Source: Hyphomonadaceae bacterium
Lineage (GTDB): Bacteria; Pseudomonadota; Alphaproteobacteria; Caulobacterales; Aquidulcibacteraceae
Direction of reading: 5' to 3'
DNA length: 64,000 nt
NCBI GenBank assembly: GCA_022841905.1
Contig: JALHQO010000002.1
Span: 62,001 to 126,000, forward strand
The number at the start of each line of letters is the position of its first letter. The stretch's first letter is position 1. Made by a program: the position numbers and the translations under genes. Positions 20,860 through 34,337 of the stretch are shown in pieces. The notes beneath the pieces were generated by a model. That model searched no databases. It saw only the letters and a list, made by a program, of their open reading frames with translations, and was not told the DNA's origin.

Positions 20860-21381
20860 TCAAGCGGCGGGCGGCTCATCGTCCTTGGTCGCGACGATCG
20901 CTACAGGCAGCGCCAGCTTGCGGATTTCTTCGCGCGTCAGCGCGCCCGGCACCACCAGTACCGGCACCGGCCGAGCGCCCAGGCCCGTACTCTTGCCCAG
21001 CTGCGTCACCAGTGGCCCGGGGCCGCCGGGGCCATGCGCGGCGGCGAGCACGACCAGTTTGATCGAGTGATCCTGCTCCAACAGCTTGCGCAGTTCCGGC
21101 TTCAGATCGCCCTCCCGCAGAACGGGCTCCGCCGTGACGCCACACTCAGCCCACACCTCGGCGGCGAACCGCTGGGTGAGCGATTCCGCCGCGTCCTGCG
21201 CTTGGCGGCGCATTTCATCGGTGATCGAGGCCCACGGCGCCGGATCGGACGGCTCGATCACGCGCAGAATGATCAGCCGCCAACCGGTGTTGCGGCAGAT
21301 CAGACCAGCATAGATCAAAGCGTCCGGGAACTCTTCGCTCTCATCGGCGATGACCAGGCAGGCGAAGCGCTCGTCACTCAT
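20860..21381 (-). CDS. Universal stress protein, UspA family
   Basis: 173-residue cytosolic protein with one Usp fold: MSDERFACLVIADESEEFPD at the N-terminus and RLIILRVIEP near residue 35. KLVVLAAAHGPGGPGPLVTQ is near 110-130, and the ATP-binding-type ending RPVPVLVVPGALT is near 140-150. The G-x2-G-x9-G pattern is present only loosely, so nucleotide binding is uncertain. It lies nine bases downstream of trpS and 31 bp upstream of nfuA on the same strand, a conserved position in Caulobacter relatives. Confidence 0.88.
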   Translation of the reverse strand: MSDERFACLVIADESEEFPDALIYAGLICRNTGWRLIILRVIEPSDPAPWASITDEMRRQAQDAAESLTQRFAAEVWAECGVTAEPVLREGDLKPELRKLLEQDHSIKLVVLAAAHGPGGPGPLVTQLGKSTGLGARPVPVLVVPGALTREEIRKLALPVAIVATKDDEPPAA

Positions 21382-21390
21382 GGGTGAACA

Positions 21391-22428
21391 CTAGCCCGCG
21401 CGCCAGAAGCCGACAACGTCGCGGACCTCGGCCATGATTGGCTGCGCCACGGCGCGGGCTTTGTCGGCGCCGTATTTTAGAATCGCATCGAGTGCGCCGG
21501 GATCGGCGTTGAGGCGGCGCATCTCGGCCGCGATCGGCGAAAGCTTCGCCGCGAGCGCTTCAGCCAAGGCCGGCTTGAACACGCCAAAGCCTTTGCCGCC
21601 AAACTCGGTGAGAATATCCTCAACCGTGCGCTCGGTGACGGCGGCGAAAATGCCGACGAGGTTTTCAACCTCCGCCCTGCCCGCAAGGCCTTCCTTCGAC
21701 TCCGGCACCGGCAGCGAATCCGTCGTCGCCTTCTTGATCTTTTGCAGAATGGCGTCGGCGTCGTCAGTCATGTTGATGCGCGTCATGTCCGACGGATCGG
21801 ACTTGGACATCTTCTTCGTGCCCTCGCGCAAGCTCATGATCCGCGCGCCGGGGCCTTGGATCAAAGGCTCCGGCAGTGGGAAGAAATTCGGCGCGTTGTA
21901 ATCCTTGTTGAACTTGGCGGCGATGTCGCGCGACAGCTCCAAATGCTGCTTCTGATCTTCGCCGACGGGCACGTGCGTGGCTTTGTAAAGCAGAATGTCG
22001 GCGGCTTGCAGAACGGGATAGGCGAACAGCCCAACGGACGAGCGCTCGGCATGCGAGCCGGCTTTGTCCTTGAACTGCGTCATGCGCTCCAACCAGCCCA
22101 TGCGCGCGACACAGTTGAACACCCACGCCAGCTCGGAATGCTCACGCACCGCGGATTGGATGAAAATAGTCGAGCGCTTGGGATCGACGCCAGCGGCGAC
22201 GTAAGCCGCGGCGACTTCGCGCGAGCGGTTCGCGAGTTCCTTGGGATCGGGGCCGGTGGTGATCGCGTGCAGATCAACGATGCAATAGATGCACTCGTAC
22301 TGATCTTGCAGGCGGACGAACTTTTGTAGCGCGCCAAGATAGTTGCCGAGATGCAGGCCATTGGTTGGCTGCATGCCTGAGAACACGCGTTGCGGGCCCT
22401 TGTATTGGGGCGGGGCGGCGTCGGTCAT
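21391..22428 (-). CDS. trpS: Tryptophanyl-tRNA synthetase
   Basis: Class I aminoacyl-tRNA synthetase that charges tRNA-Trp. 345 residues, a normal bacterial length. The HIGH-like signature is [18 protein letters not shown] (about residues 17-34) and the KMSKS loop is [15 protein letters not shown] (about 205-220). The ATG at 22428 precedes the conserved [10 protein letters not shown]. It is followed nine bases later by the Usp gene and preceded, after 109 bp, by murJ. Confidence 0.97.
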   Translation of the reverse strand: MTDAAPPQYKGPQRVFSGMQPTNGLHLGNYLGALQKFVRLQDQYECIYCIVDLHAITTGPDPKELANRSREVAAAYVAAGVDPKRSTIFIQSAVREHSELAWVFNCVARMGWLERMTQFKDKAGSHAERSSVGLFAYPVLQAADILLYKATHVPVGEDQKQHLELSRDIAAKFNKDYNAPNFFPLPEPLIQGPGARIMSLREGTKKMSKSDPSDMTRINMTDDADAILQKIKKATTDSLPVPESKEGLAGRAEVENLVGIFAAVTERTVEDILTEFGGKGFGVFKPALAEALAAKLSPIAAEMRRLNADPGALDAILKYGADKARAVAQPIMAEVRDVVGFWRAG

Positions 22429-22537
22429 GGGAAACTCCGGAACATGAGAACGGGCGCGCTTAAGGGGCGCGGGTGCGGCGTCAGGTCAGGCCCGCCATCG
22501 CCAGAGGTTCGGTCTCGTGTTCATGGCGCGGCTTCTA

Positions 22538-24142
22538 TCAGCCGTCCAAGCCCGGCGGCAAGCCGCCTCCCCCGGCTGGCGCCCCGCGCTCGCGCCGGAA
22601 CGCGGCGCGGACTTCGCCGATGGTGACGGCGCGCACCAGGAAAAGGACGATGAAATACGATACGCCGCCGCCAAAGATCAGCACTGCGACCGCGATCTCC
22701 TTATTGCCCAGCACCTCCAGCACCGCCTCGCGGTTGCTCTGGAACGTAAAGAGCGCAATGCCGAGCAACGCCGAGACCAGCGCGATGCGGATAAGTCGGC
22801 TCATCGCCTGTTTCGACGGCGCATAATCGCCGCGCCGCGAGAGCGCTCCGATCATCAAGATCACGTTCGCCCAGGCGGCAACGCTGGTGGCGATGGCGAG
22901 CCCCGGGAAGCCCGCGACGCCTGAGGCGCGCAGCGCAAAAAAGAACGCGGCGCCCAGCACGATGTTCAGCGCCATGGAGATGAGCGCAAAGCGCATCGGC
23001 GCCTTCGTATCCTCGCGCGCGAAGAAGCCAGGCGCATAGATCTTCGCCAACACGAATGCCGGGACGCCCCAGCCATAGTGGAAAAGCGCAAGCGCGGCGT
23101 TGGCGGCGTCGGTTTCCGTGAAGGCGCCGCGCGTGAACAGGCCGTCGAGCAAAAACACCGGCGCCGCCATCATCGCCGCCGCCGATGGCAGCGTGAACGC
23201 CATGGAGAGATTGACGGCTTCGTCCAAAGCGCCGCGCGCGCCGGTTTGATCGCCAGCGGCAACCAAACGCGAAAGGCGCGGCAACATGGCGACGCCAACC
23301 GCGACACCGATCAGACCGAGCGGCAGCTGATACAAGCGATCCGCGAAATTCAACAGCGAGATCGCGCCCTCTTCCAGCGACGCCAAAATCTGACTGATCA
23401 TCACGTTGATCTGCAGCGCCCCGCCCGCAATCGCCGCCGGCGCCGCGAGTGTCAGCAAGCGCACCACATTTGGCGTCAGTTTCGGCGCGGACGGACGCGT
23501 CTTCACGCCGGAGCGGCGCGCACCGAGTGCGACCCAAATCGCTTGCAGTACACCCGAAACACTAACCGCGATCGCCGCCGCATAACCCGCGGCGACCGGA
23601 TCATCGCGATAGAACCAAACCGCGACTAGAAGGCAGATGTTCAGCAGTGTCGGCGCGGCGGCGGCGGCGAAGAAGCGGCCGCGCGCGTTGAGCGCGCCGG
23701 AAAACAAAGTCGCGGCGCTAATCGCCACCAGATACGGCATGGTGATCTGCGTCAGCACCGTGGCGAGATTGAAGATCTCCGGATTGTCGCGGTAGCCTGC
23801 GAACAGAACCATGTTGATCCATGGCATGCAGAGGATCGCGATCGCCGTGATGATGCTGGTCGCCAACACGAGCACGGCAAGCGCTTCGCTGGCCAGCGTG
23901 TCGGCCGCCTTCTCGCCCTGCTCAGCCAAGGTCTTCGAATAGACCGGCACGAACGCTTGGCTGAAGGCGCCTTCCGCGAACAGCCGTCGAAACAAGTTCG
24001 GAAAGCGCAGCGCCGCGTAGAACGCATCCGCGATTGGCCCCGCGCCGAGCGCTGCAGCCAACAGCAAGTCGCGGGCAAAGCCCAAGACGCGCGAGATCAG
24101 GGTCAGCCCGCCGATGACGGCGGTGTTGCGGGCAAGGCTCAT
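22538..24142 (-). CDS. murJ: Lipid II flippase MurJ
   Basis: Polytopic inner-membrane protein (534 residues, about 14 helices) of the MOP superfamily that moves lipid II across the membrane for peptidoglycan synthesis. The N-terminus is classical (MSLARNTAVIGGLTLISRVL, then GFARDLLLAAALGAG), followed by FPNLFRRLFAEGAFSQAFVP near residue 55. GVAVGVAMLPRLSRL (about 275) and FVLAKIYAPGFFAREDTKAP (about 365) are also typical. It lies 33 bp downstream of glnD on the same strand, a common alphaproteobacterial arrangement. Confidence 0.96.
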   Translation of the reverse strand: MSLARNTAVIGGLTLISRVLGFARDLLLAAALGAGPIADAFYAALRFPNLFRRLFAEGAFSQAFVPVYSKTLAEQGEKAADTLASEALAVLVLATSIITAIAILCMPWINMVLFAGYRDNPEIFNLATVLTQITMPYLVAISAATLFSGALNARGRFFAAAAAPTLLNICLLVAVWFYRDDPVAAGYAAAIAVSVSGVLQAIWVALGARRSGVKTRPSAPKLTPNVVRLLTLAAPAAIAGGALQINVMISQILASLEEGAISLLNFADRLYQLPLGLIGVAVGVAMLPRLSRLVAAGDQTGARGALDEAVNLSMAFTLPSAAAMMAAPVFLLDGLFTRGAFTETDAANAALALFHYGWGVPAFVLAKIYAPGFFAREDTKAPMRFALISMALNIVLGAAFFFALRASGVAGFPGLAIATSVAAWANVILMIGALSRRGDYAPSKQAMSRLIRIALVSALLGIALFTFQSNREAVLEVLGNKEIAVAVLIFGGGVSYFIVLFLVRAVTIGEVRAAFRRERGAPAGGGGLPPGLDG

Positions 24143-24175
24143 GCGGGCGGGCGACTCACAAAGTGATGCATCTGC

Positions 24176-26986
24176 CTAGCGCGCCGTCGACGCGCGCGCC
24201 ACAGCCAAGGCTTTTCGGGCGGGATCGGCCGGCGCGGCGGGCTCGGCGGCGCGCAACACGGCCTCGAGCTCGGCGCGCAATCCCGCGATGCGGCGCGGTT
24301 CTTTGATTTGGCCGCCGCTTTCGTCCTGCACATAAAAGACGTCGGACGCGCGCTCGCCATAGGTGTCGATGTGGGCGCTGGCGATCGAAACTTTGGCCTC
24401 GGCGCAGACATGCGCCAGCTCCGCCAAGAGCCCGAGCCGGTCGCGGCCGGAGGCTTCGACGACGGTGGCGTGGGGCGTGAGATCATTGTCGATGCGCACC
24501 CACGGCTCGATCGCGAACGCGGCATTGCGGCGCGACGCTGGTTGCGGCGTTGGCAAAGCGTGATCGGTGAGCGCGGCGCGATTGAGGCGCGCGACGAGAC
24601 CTTCCAGCAAAGCCGAGTCGCGCATGCCGAACGGCTTGTGATCGGCGGTCTGGATCGAGAACACGTCAAACGCCGCGGCATCCTTGGTGGTGTGGACGCG
24701 CGCGTCGGCAATGTCGGCGCCGCTGGCGGAAATGGCGGCGGCGAGGCTCGCAAATAGACCAGGCCGGTCGCCGGCATAAACCAGCACTTCAGTGACGCCC
24801 TGCCTTGCGCGAATGCGGGTGGCGACATGCGGGATGGCGCGGCTGCGGCGCGCGTTCATCACTTCGGTCGCATGCCAGGCCAGCGCTTCGGAATCGTGAT
24901 TGAGCCAATAGCCGTCTTCGACGGCGTCGAGCCAAGCCGCCAGCGCATCGTCGACGCGGACATGCTGCAACAAGTCCGCCTTCGCGCCAGCTGCCAGTTC
25001 GGCGAGGTGCTCGCGCACGCCTTGCTCATCGGAGCGCCCGCCGTGCAGCGCCGCTTCCGTCAGCCGATAGAGATCGCGCAGCAGCTGCCCCTTCCAATCG
25101 TTCCACACCGTCGGGCCAACAGCGCGAATGTCAGAAACCGTCAGCACCAAGAGCAAGCGCAAGCGCTCGACGTTGCCGACAATCTCGGCGAACTGCGACA
25201 CGGTGCGCGGATCGCCAATGTCGCGCTTCTGCGCGAAATCGCTCATCACCAGATGGTGGCGCACCAGCCAGCCGACGAGGTCAACCTCCTCTTGCGGCAA
25301 GCCCAACCGCAAACAGGCGGCGCGGGCGGATTTTTCGCCTTCGATCTGCTGATCGCCGTCGCCCTTGCCGGTGTCGTGCAACAGCATCGCGAGATAGAGC
25401 GCGCGGCGGTTGATGATCTTGGAGAAAATCTCCGTTGCCAGCGGATGCTGATCCTTATGGCGGCCGTGTTCGATCTCCGACATCGCGCCAACGGCCTGCA
25501 GCGTGTGCTCATCCACCGTATAATGGTGGTACATATTGAACTGCATCTGCGCGACGATGCGGCCGAACTCCGGCACGAACTTGCCAAGCACGCCCGCCTC
25601 ATTCATGAGCCGAAGCGCCGCCGCCGGATCGCGCTTCGAAGTCGCGACATTCAGGAAAGACGCGCGCGCTTCCTCATCTTGACGCCATTCCGGCGTGATC
25701 CGCCGCGCCCGGCGCGTCACTTCGCCGAGCGCGGCGGGGTGAACGTCAAGATCGCGCCGCTCCGCAATCTCGAACAGGCGCATCATGTTGCTGGGTTTGT
25801 CGAGCACACTCGACTGCTCGATATTGAGACGTCCACCGTCGATAACGAAGCCCGGAAAATCCGGCGCCGTCTTACGCGCATTGCCGCCTAGCAGACGCTG
25901 CAGCCCGCGCGGCGCGCGCTTGGCGTCATCGGCTTCCAGCTTGGCGCACAGCACGCGCGTCAGCACGCCGACTTCCTTCGCCACCAGGAAGTAGTGCTTC
26001 ATGAAACGCTCGACTTCGGTCTGATTGGCGCGGGCATGGTAGCCCATGCGCTTGGCCATTTCCGGCTGCACATCGAAGGTAAGGCGCTCTTCGCCGCGTG
26101 CGGTGAGGAAATGCAGATGGCAGCGCGCCGTCCACAAAAAGTGCAGCGAACGGCGGAACGCGGCGCGCTCTTCCTCGGTGAACACGCCCGCATCAACATA
26201 ATCCTGCGGCCGCACGAAGCCGTAGCGGTGCCGCGCCATCCAGAACAGCGTGTGCAGATCGCGCAGCCCGCCCTTCCCCTCCTTGATGTTAGGCTCGACC
26301 ATGTAGCGCGAGGCGCCGATGCGATGGTGGCGCTCGTCGCGCTCTCTGAGCTTGGCGGTGATGAAGGCGCCGTGATCTCTCTCCGCCACTTCCTTGCGGA
26401 AGCGCACGGTCAGTTCTTCGCCAAGCGACTGATCGCCAGCGATGCGGCGCGCTTCGAGAAGCGCTGTCTGGATCGTGTGATCCTCGCGCGCGAGCTTCAG
26501 CGACTCATCGACATTGCGCGACGAGTGGCCAACCTTCAGCCCCATGTCCCAGAGCATATAGAGCATGTACTCGGTCACGCTCTCGCTGAACGGCGTCGGC
26601 TTGTAGGCGCGCAAGAACAGGAGATCGAGATCGGACGATGGCGCGAGTTCGCCGCGGCCATAGCCGCCGACAGCCATCACCGTGAAGCGCTCGCCCGCCG
26701 TCGGATTGCGAGCGCGAAACAGGTGGACCGTCGTGTAGTCGTAAAGCGCGCTGACCACTTCGTCGGCTACCGCGGCGAGCAGGCGCGCGACAGCCAGACC
26801 ATTCTCCCCCGCCTCCAGCCGCTCCTTGGCGATCATACGGCCGCGGAAGAGCGCCCCATGCAGCAGCTGCTTCACAGAGGCGCGCGCGTTTTCTCCTTCG
26901 GCGGCGGCGACCGCGCTCAGTTGAGCGCGCAGCCGGAGGCCGTCGACGACGTGTTCGATGCGGGCGTGCTTCAGCCGGATGGGCAT
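24176..26986 (-). CDS. glnD: Bifunctional PII uridylyltransferase/uridylyl-removing enzyme
   Basis: Central nitrogen sensor that uridylylates PII proteins when glutamine is low and removes UMP when glutamine is high. 936 residues. The nucleotidyltransferase site is VGGYGRGELAPSSDLDLLFL (about residues 105-125), and PII-UTase linker regions follow. The HD phosphohydrolase motif is YLAMLLHDTGKGDGDQ (about 530), and two C-terminal ACT domains carry PGLFASLAAAISASGADIAD (about 735) and DRLGLLAELAHVCAEAKVSI (about 850). All expected domains are intact. The start at 26986 has the family-like MPIRLKHARIEHVVDG. Confidence 0.96.
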   Translation of the reverse strand: MPIRLKHARIEHVVDGLRLRAQLSAVAAAEGENARASVKQLLHGALFRGRMIAKERLEAGENGLAVARLLAAVADEVVSALYDYTTVHLFRARNPTAGERFTVMAVGGYGRGELAPSSDLDLLFLRAYKPTPFSESVTEYMLYMLWDMGLKVGHSSRNVDESLKLAREDHTIQTALLEARRIAGDQSLGEELTVRFRKEVAERDHGAFITAKLRERDERHHRIGASRYMVEPNIKEGKGGLRDLHTLFWMARHRYGFVRPQDYVDAGVFTEEERAAFRRSLHFLWTARCHLHFLTARGEERLTFDVQPEMAKRMGYHARANQTEVERFMKHYFLVAKEVGVLTRVLCAKLEADDAKRAPRGLQRLLGGNARKTAPDFPGFVIDGGRLNIEQSSVLDKPSNMMRLFEIAERRDLDVHPAALGEVTRRARRITPEWRQDEEARASFLNVATSKRDPAAALRLMNEAGVLGKFVPEFGRIVAQMQFNMYHHYTVDEHTLQAVGAMSEIEHGRHKDQHPLATEIFSKIINRRALYLAMLLHDTGKGDGDQQIEGEKSARAACLRLGLPQEEVDLVGWLVRHHLVMSDFAQKRDIGDPRTVSQFAEIVGNVERLRLLLVLTVSDIRAVGPTVWNDWKGQLLRDLYRLTEAALHGGRSDEQGVREHLAELAAGAKADLLQHVRVDDALAAWLDAVEDGYWLNHDSEALAWHATEVMNARRSRAIPHVATRIRARQGVTEVLVYAGDRPGLFASLAAAISASGADIADARVHTTKDAAAFDVFSIQTADHKPFGMRDSALLEGLVARLNRAALTDHALPTPQPASRRNAAFAIEPWVRIDNDLTPHATVVEASGRDRLGLLAELAHVCAEAKVSIASAHIDTYGERASDVFYVQDESGGQIKEPRRIAGLRAELEAVLRAAEPAAPADPARKALAVARASTAR

Positions 26987-27154
26987 GTGTCTTTCAGGTG
27001 CTTCCTAGTTAGGCATTTCACCGGGTTGTTGTGCTGGGCGCCAGTGTCCACAGCTGCAGGATATGACTTCTTGGTAAATCACAGTACGCAAACTTGCCTC
27101 ATTTCGCGGGCACAGCCAGATAGAGACGCGGGCCACGGCCCTGGAGACCTCTGA

Positions 27155-27508
27155 ATGCGCAGCAAAGGCACCCGGACCATCAAGCCCGTCGACGAGGATC
27201 ACCAGATCCACGACCACCCAGCCCGCGCCAACCTCGAAGCCCTGATGGACCAGAAACTGTTCCACCAGCGCATCAAGAGCGAACGCGCCTCGGCCTATTG
27301 GTTCGCCGCCTCGCTTTGGGGTGTCACCGGCCTGATCCTGGGCGCCTTCCTTGGCGTCTATATCACCCTCGCGGTGCAACAAGGTTCGGCTGACGTCTGG
27401 CGCGACAACTTCATCGCCGGCGCCGCCGCCGACGCTGCGCAGGATAGCGTCAACCGCCGTCCGTCGCTGTTGCCGGGCCCCGACGCGCCGCCGCCGCAGA
27501 ACCCGTAA
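27155..27508 (+). CDS. Small single-pass membrane protein, hypothetical
   Basis: 117-residue protein with a polar N-terminus (about 1-45) that includes RIKSERASAYWFAASLWGV. One strong transmembrane helix follows (about 48-72, GLILGAFLGVYITLAV), with a Pro-rich C-terminus (LPGPDAPPPQNP). The ATG at 27155 has a GGAG site eight bases upstream. It is divergent from glnD and convergent with mutS; its stop is two bases before the mutS stop. No family is recognised. Good ribosome-binding site, helix and fit between neighbours make a real gene likely. Confidence 0.7.
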   Translation: MRSKGTRTIKPVDEDHQIHDHPARANLEALMDQKLFHQRIKSERASAYWFAASLWGVTGLILGAFLGVYITLAVQQGSADVWRDNFIAGAAADAAQDSVNRRPSLLPGPDAPPPQNP

Positions 27509-27510
27509 GG

Positions 27511-30177
27511 CTAGTCCTCCGATTTGAGCGACTTTAGCCGGTAGAGCGCGTCCAGCGCCTGCTTGGGCGTGAGCGAATCGGGATTGATCTCGTCCAGCGC
27601 CGCTTCGAGCGGCGAGGCCTTGTTCTCTTCCATCACCTGCGCAAACAGCGGCAGCTCATCGACAATCTCGACCTGCGTCGAGCCGCCGCTCGCCTCGAGC
27701 CGCTGCAGCACGGCGCGCGCCCGCTCCACCGCGCTTTTCGGAAGCCCCGCGAGCTTCGCAACTTGAATGCCGTACGAGCGATCGGCGGCGCCCGGCGCCA
27801 CTTCATGCAGGAAGACGAGATCGCCTTTCCATTCCTTCGCGCGCAGATGCGCATTGGCGCCGGCTTCGAGCTTGTCCGCCAGACGCGTGAGTTCGTGATA
27901 GTGCGTGGCAAAGACGGCGCGGCTTCGGTTTGCTTCGTGCAGATGCTCGGCGACAGCCCAAGCGATGGCGAGGCCGTCAAAGGTCGCGGTGCCGCGTCCG
28001 ATTTCGTCGAGCACGACGAGGGCGCGCGGGCCCGCCTGGTGGAGGATCGCTGCGGTCTCGACCATCTCGGTCATGAAGGTGGAGCGCCCACGTGCGAGAT
28101 CATCCGACGCGCCCACGCGCGCGAAGACGCGATCAACAACGCCGAGCCTGAGCTTCCGCGCCGGCACGAACGAGCCCGCTTGCGCCAACACGGCCAGCAG
28201 CGCGATCTGACGCAAATAGGTGCTCTTGCCCGCCATATTCGGGCCGGTGACCACCATCAGACGCGGCCCGCTTTGGCCGGCGCCGTCTAACCGCGCATCG
28301 TTCGGCGTGAAACCATTGCCATCGCGCCGCACGCCCTCCTCCACCACCGGATGGCGCCCGCCCTCGGCCAGCAACGCCACGCTGTCGTCAATCTCAGGGC
28401 GCGTGGCTTGCGTCTCTTCCGCCCATTGCGCGAGCGCGGCGGCGACATCGAGCGCAGCCAACGCTTCAGCGGCGGCTCGGATATCAGCTTCGCATGCCGC
28501 GGCGCGCGCGGCGAATTCCTTGAACAAAGTGAGCTCGCGCGAGAGCGCGGCGTCGCCGGCGCGAGCGATCTTGGCGTCGAGTTCGGCAAGCTCCGTCGTC
28601 GTGAAGCGGATCGAGCTGGCATTGGTCTGGCGATGGATGAAGCGCGCATTGAAGGGCGGCGTCATCAGTGCTTCGGCCTGTTTGGGCGTGGCGTCGATAT
28701 GATAGCCGAGCACGCCATTGTGCTTGAGCTTCAGGCCAGCGATGCCGGTTTCCTCCGCGTATGTCGCTTGCAGTGCTGCGATCACTTTGCGGCTGTCATC
28801 GCGCAGCGCGCGTGTTTCATCGAGTGCGGCGTCATAGCCCGCAGCGATGAAGCCGCCATCGCGCGTGAGCAACGGCAAATCCGGCGCGAGCGCGCGTTCC
28901 AACGTTTGCGCCAGGCCCGCGGAAGACGCATGCGCGGCGAGCGAGAGCGCCTCGCAGGCGCGCGCGATCTCACCCGGCAGTGCGCCGCCAAAGCCGGCAC
29001 AGCGCGCGCTGGCGCGATCACCAGCGCCTAAACCATCGCGCAAATGCGCCAAATCGCGCGGACCGCCGCGTCCAAGCGCAAGCCGCGTCAGAGAGCGTGC
29101 CAAATCGCCGGCCGCACGTAATTCCTGACGCACGCCATCGCGGCGCTCGCGCTCGCCCAAGAAAAACTCCACGCCATCCAGCCGCTCATTGATGGCGGCA
29201 ACATCGGTCAGCGGTCGGCCAATGCGCTCGGCCAACAAGCGTCCGCCGGGCGCTGTAACGGTGCGATCAATGCAGGCAAGCAGCGAGCCGGCGCGTTCGT
29301 TGCGCGTGGAGCGCTCAAGCTCGAGCGCCGAACGCGTCGCCGCATCGATCGCCATATGCGCGCGCGCCGCCACACGCCGGGGCGGCTGCAGGCGCGGCGC
29401 GGCGCCCGCTTGCGTCAGCTCAATATAATCCAGCAGCAGTCCCATCGCTGAGATTTCAGCGTCGCTAAAATCGCCAAACGCATCGAGCGCCGCGACTTCA
29501 AACGCCGCCTTGATCCGCCGCACGGCGCTCTTGGCGTCAGCCTTGACGTCAGGCCGCAATGTCAGCGTCGCGCCGACGATGCGTGCAGGTTCGCTGACAC
29601 GCGGCGCATCGTCTTCAACCGCAAGCACTTCCGCCGGCGAGAGCGCCGCTAATTCCTCCTCGACTTCGTTGAGCGCAATCGCACGCGTCTCGAACGCGCC
29701 CGTCGATACGTCCGCCCAGGCGATCGCGGCGCCGTCGTCGCCGAATGCAACCGCCGCCAAGCGGTTGGCGCTGCGCGCATCGAGCAGCCCCTCCTCCGTC
29801 AACGTCCCCGGCGTGACCACGCGCACGACGCCGCGGTTCACGATCGATTTCGAACCACGCTTCTTCGCTTCGGCGGGGTCCTCAAGCTGTTCGCAGACTG
29901 CGACCTTGTGGCCCGCGCGGATCAGCTTCGAGAGATAGTTCTCCGCTTGATGCCACGGCACGCCGGCCATCGGGATCGGCTCGCCGCCGTGCTGGCCGCG
30001 CTTTGTCAGCGTGATCCCAACCGACGCCGACGCCTTCTCCGCGTCCTCGAAAAACAACTCGTAAAAATCGCCCATGCGGAAGAAGACGAGCGCGGCGGGA
30101 TGCTCGGCCTTCGCGGCGAGATATTGCGCCATGAAGGGCGACGCCTTCGGCGGCGGTGTTTGTGAGGAATCGGGCAC
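27511..30177 (-). CDS. mutS: DNA mismatch repair protein MutS
   Basis: Mismatch-recognition ATPase of 888 residues. The mismatch-binding domain carries the Phe-x-Glu motif in [20 protein letters not shown] (about residues 30-48). The Walker A motif is [20 protein letters not shown] (about 640-658) and Walker B is [20 protein letters not shown] (about 715). The C-terminal helix-turn-helix and the tail [16 protein letters not shown] are present. The start is GTG at 30177. It is convergent with the small membrane-protein gene and divergent from the malic enzyme gene. Confidence 0.97.
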   Translation of the reverse strand: MPDSSQTPPPKASPFMAQYLAAKAEHPAALVFFRMGDFYELFFEDAEKASASVGITLTKRGQHGGEPIPMAGVPWHQAENYLSKLIRAGHKVAVCEQLEDPAEAKKRGSKSIVNRGVVRVVTPGTLTEEGLLDARSANRLAAVAFGDDGAAIAWADVSTGAFETRAIALNEVEEELAALSPAEVLAVEDDAPRVSEPARIVGATLTLRPDVKADAKSAVRRIKAAFEVAALDAFGDFSDAEISAMGLLLDYIELTQAGAAPRLQPPRRVAARAHMAIDAATRSALELERSTRNERAGSLLACIDRTVTAPGGRLLAERIGRPLTDVAAINERLDGVEFFLGERERRDGVRQELRAAGDLARSLTRLALGRGGPRDLAHLRDGLGAGDRASARCAGFGGALPGEIARACEALSLAAHASSAGLAQTLERALAPDLPLLTRDGGFIAAGYDAALDETRALRDDSRKVIAALQATYAEETGIAGLKLKHNGVLGYHIDATPKQAEALMTPPFNARFIHRQTNASSIRFTTTELAELDAKIARAGDAALSRELTLFKEFAARAAACEADIRAAAEALAALDVAAALAQWAEETQATRPEIDDSVALLAEGGRHPVVEEGVRRDGNGFTPNDARLDGAGQSGPRLMVVTGPNMAGKSTYLRQIALLAVLAQAGSFVPARKLRLGVVDRVFARVGASDDLARGRSTFMTEMVETAAILHQAGPRALVVLDEIGRGTATFDGLAIAWAVAEHLHEANRSRAVFATHYHELTRLADKLEAGANAHLRAKEWKGDLVFLHEVAPGAADRSYGIQVAKLAGLPKSAVERARAVLQRLEASGGSTQVEIVDELPLFAQVMEENKASPLEAALDEINPDSLTPKQALDALYRLKSLKSED

Positions 30178-30271
30178 GACGAAGCTTTAGACGCTTGTCC
30201 GCCGGACTTCCATTGACGAGGCAGGCTCGAAAGCTACGGTGCGGCGCAATTGCAACGAGCGCTACCCTCCC

Positions 30272-32556
<2,285 letters not shown>

Positions 32557-32560
<4 letters not shown>

Positions 32561-34314
32561 GCCGGCGCAGGCTCCGCTTTCTCCGCAGTCGGCGGCGGCG
32601 CTTTGCGCATGATGATGATCGCCAGAACGAGCGCGGCTATGCCGATGACCCCCGAGTAGATGAAGAACGTCATGTAGCCGGCGGCAAAGGCCTCCGCGTC
32701 GATGCCGCGATCAGCAGAGAGCGCGGCGAACGCCGTCGGCGACATGCCGCTGAACCAGCTGCGTATCCACTCGCTCTCCCCCGCTGAAGCCGCCGCGATT
32801 GCGCCCTCGACGATACGCCCGGAGACAGCCGCGAGGATTTTGCCCGGCAGCGCATAGAGCGAAGAGAACAACGCGTATTGCGTCGCGGTGAAGCCGAGAC
32901 TGGTGAGGCTCGACATATAAGCGATCAGCGCCGTGCCGGCGATGCCCGCCGAGACGTTGTCGATGGCAATGCAAAGATAGAGCCCCGACAGCGACGGCCC
33001 AGTGAAGGTCAGCAAACCGAACGCGACGTTCGATAGCGGCTGCAACACGGCGCCCACGATAAGCGCCTTCATCAGACCAAAGCGCGCCACCGTCCAGCCG
33101 CCAAGCCCGACGCCCAGCATCGACATAACAACGCCGAACAGCTTCCGCGCGTTCGCCACCTCATCCAGCGTAAAGCCGACATCGACGTAAAACGCGCCCA
33201 TCAGATTGAGCACGAAATCGGCGATGCGATAGACGCAGATCATCGCCAAGATCAGCGCGCCCGTGCCGCGATAGCGCTTGAAGAAATCCTCCAGCGGCTC
33301 TTTCAGCGTCTTGGCGAAGTAGGCGCTTGGCCGCGTGCGCTTGCCTGGCAGCGGATAGGTCGCAAAGCCCACGATCGCCAAGCCGATGGCTACGCCAACC
33401 ACTTGCAGGATCATGCCCCACGGGCGCGTCGTCCAGATTTCGCCGACGGATGCGGCGAATGCGTCGAACCCCGCCATGCTGAACAGGAACGTCAGCGGCT
33501 CGGCCCGGCCGGCAATGCCTGCGCCAATGAATGCAGCGCCCAGCACCATCAGCGCAAGGCGCCCGATCCACTCCCCTGCTTCGAGCGCTGGCGAGCCCTT
33601 TTCGGTTTGTTCGAGCGGTGTTTCGATACTGTTTTCGCGCGGCGCCAGCAGCACACCGACAATGCCGATCGCCATCACGAACGCCATCAGCATGTAGGAG
33701 CCGGTCCAGCCGATGCGCGACGCCATCCAGAGCGGCAGCGCGCCCGACACGATTATGGCGATGCGATAGCCCCACTGATAAGCGGCGGCCATCGCGCCTT
33801 GCTTTTCGACGCTGGCAGATTCGATGCGCCATGCGTCGATAGCAATGTCTTGCGTCGCGCCGAACACCGCAGTGACCGCCGCACAAATCGCCACCATGGC
33901 GATCACATCCATATTGGGATCAGGCTGCGCGCCCGCATCGCCGCCTGCAACGGCAGCCGTAACGATTGGCGCGTTCGCCGCGATCGCCCAAATGCCGACG
34001 ACGACGCCAATCTGCGCCACCAGCATCCAAGCGCGGCGCTTGCCGAACATCCGGTGCAGCACCGGCACCTTCACGCGGTCCACCACCGGCGCCCAAAGGA
34101 ACTTGATCGCGTACGTGATGGTGACCAAGCTCATCAGCGTGATCACGTCGAGCGGCACTTTCGCCTGCCGCATCCACACCGAGAGCGTGTCGTAGATCAA
34201 CAGATTCGGCAGGCCAGCGGCAAAGCCGAGCACCAGCATGATCAGCGCGCGGCGTTCGAAGAACACAGCGAGGGCGTCCCAGGTCGTGCGCTTCGGCGCG
34301 GCGGCGTCGGTCAT
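32557..34314 (-). CDS. ampG: AmpG-like MFS permease
   Basis: Membrane permease of 585 residues related to AmpG, which imports anhydromuropeptides for cell-wall recycling. The family start is visible (LGFAAGLPNLLIYDTLSVWM, then ITYAIKFLWAPVVDRVKVPV at about 35-85), as is FGATQDIAIDAWRIE near residue 150. It is longer than E. coli AmpG, with a large central insert and extra helices around 235-330. The C-terminus is Pro/Ala-rich. Its exact substrate is inferred. It lies 23 bp downstream of the hybrid kinase gene on the same strand. Confidence 0.83.
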
Positions 34315-34337
34315 GGCTTACTCCAGGCGGGACGGCC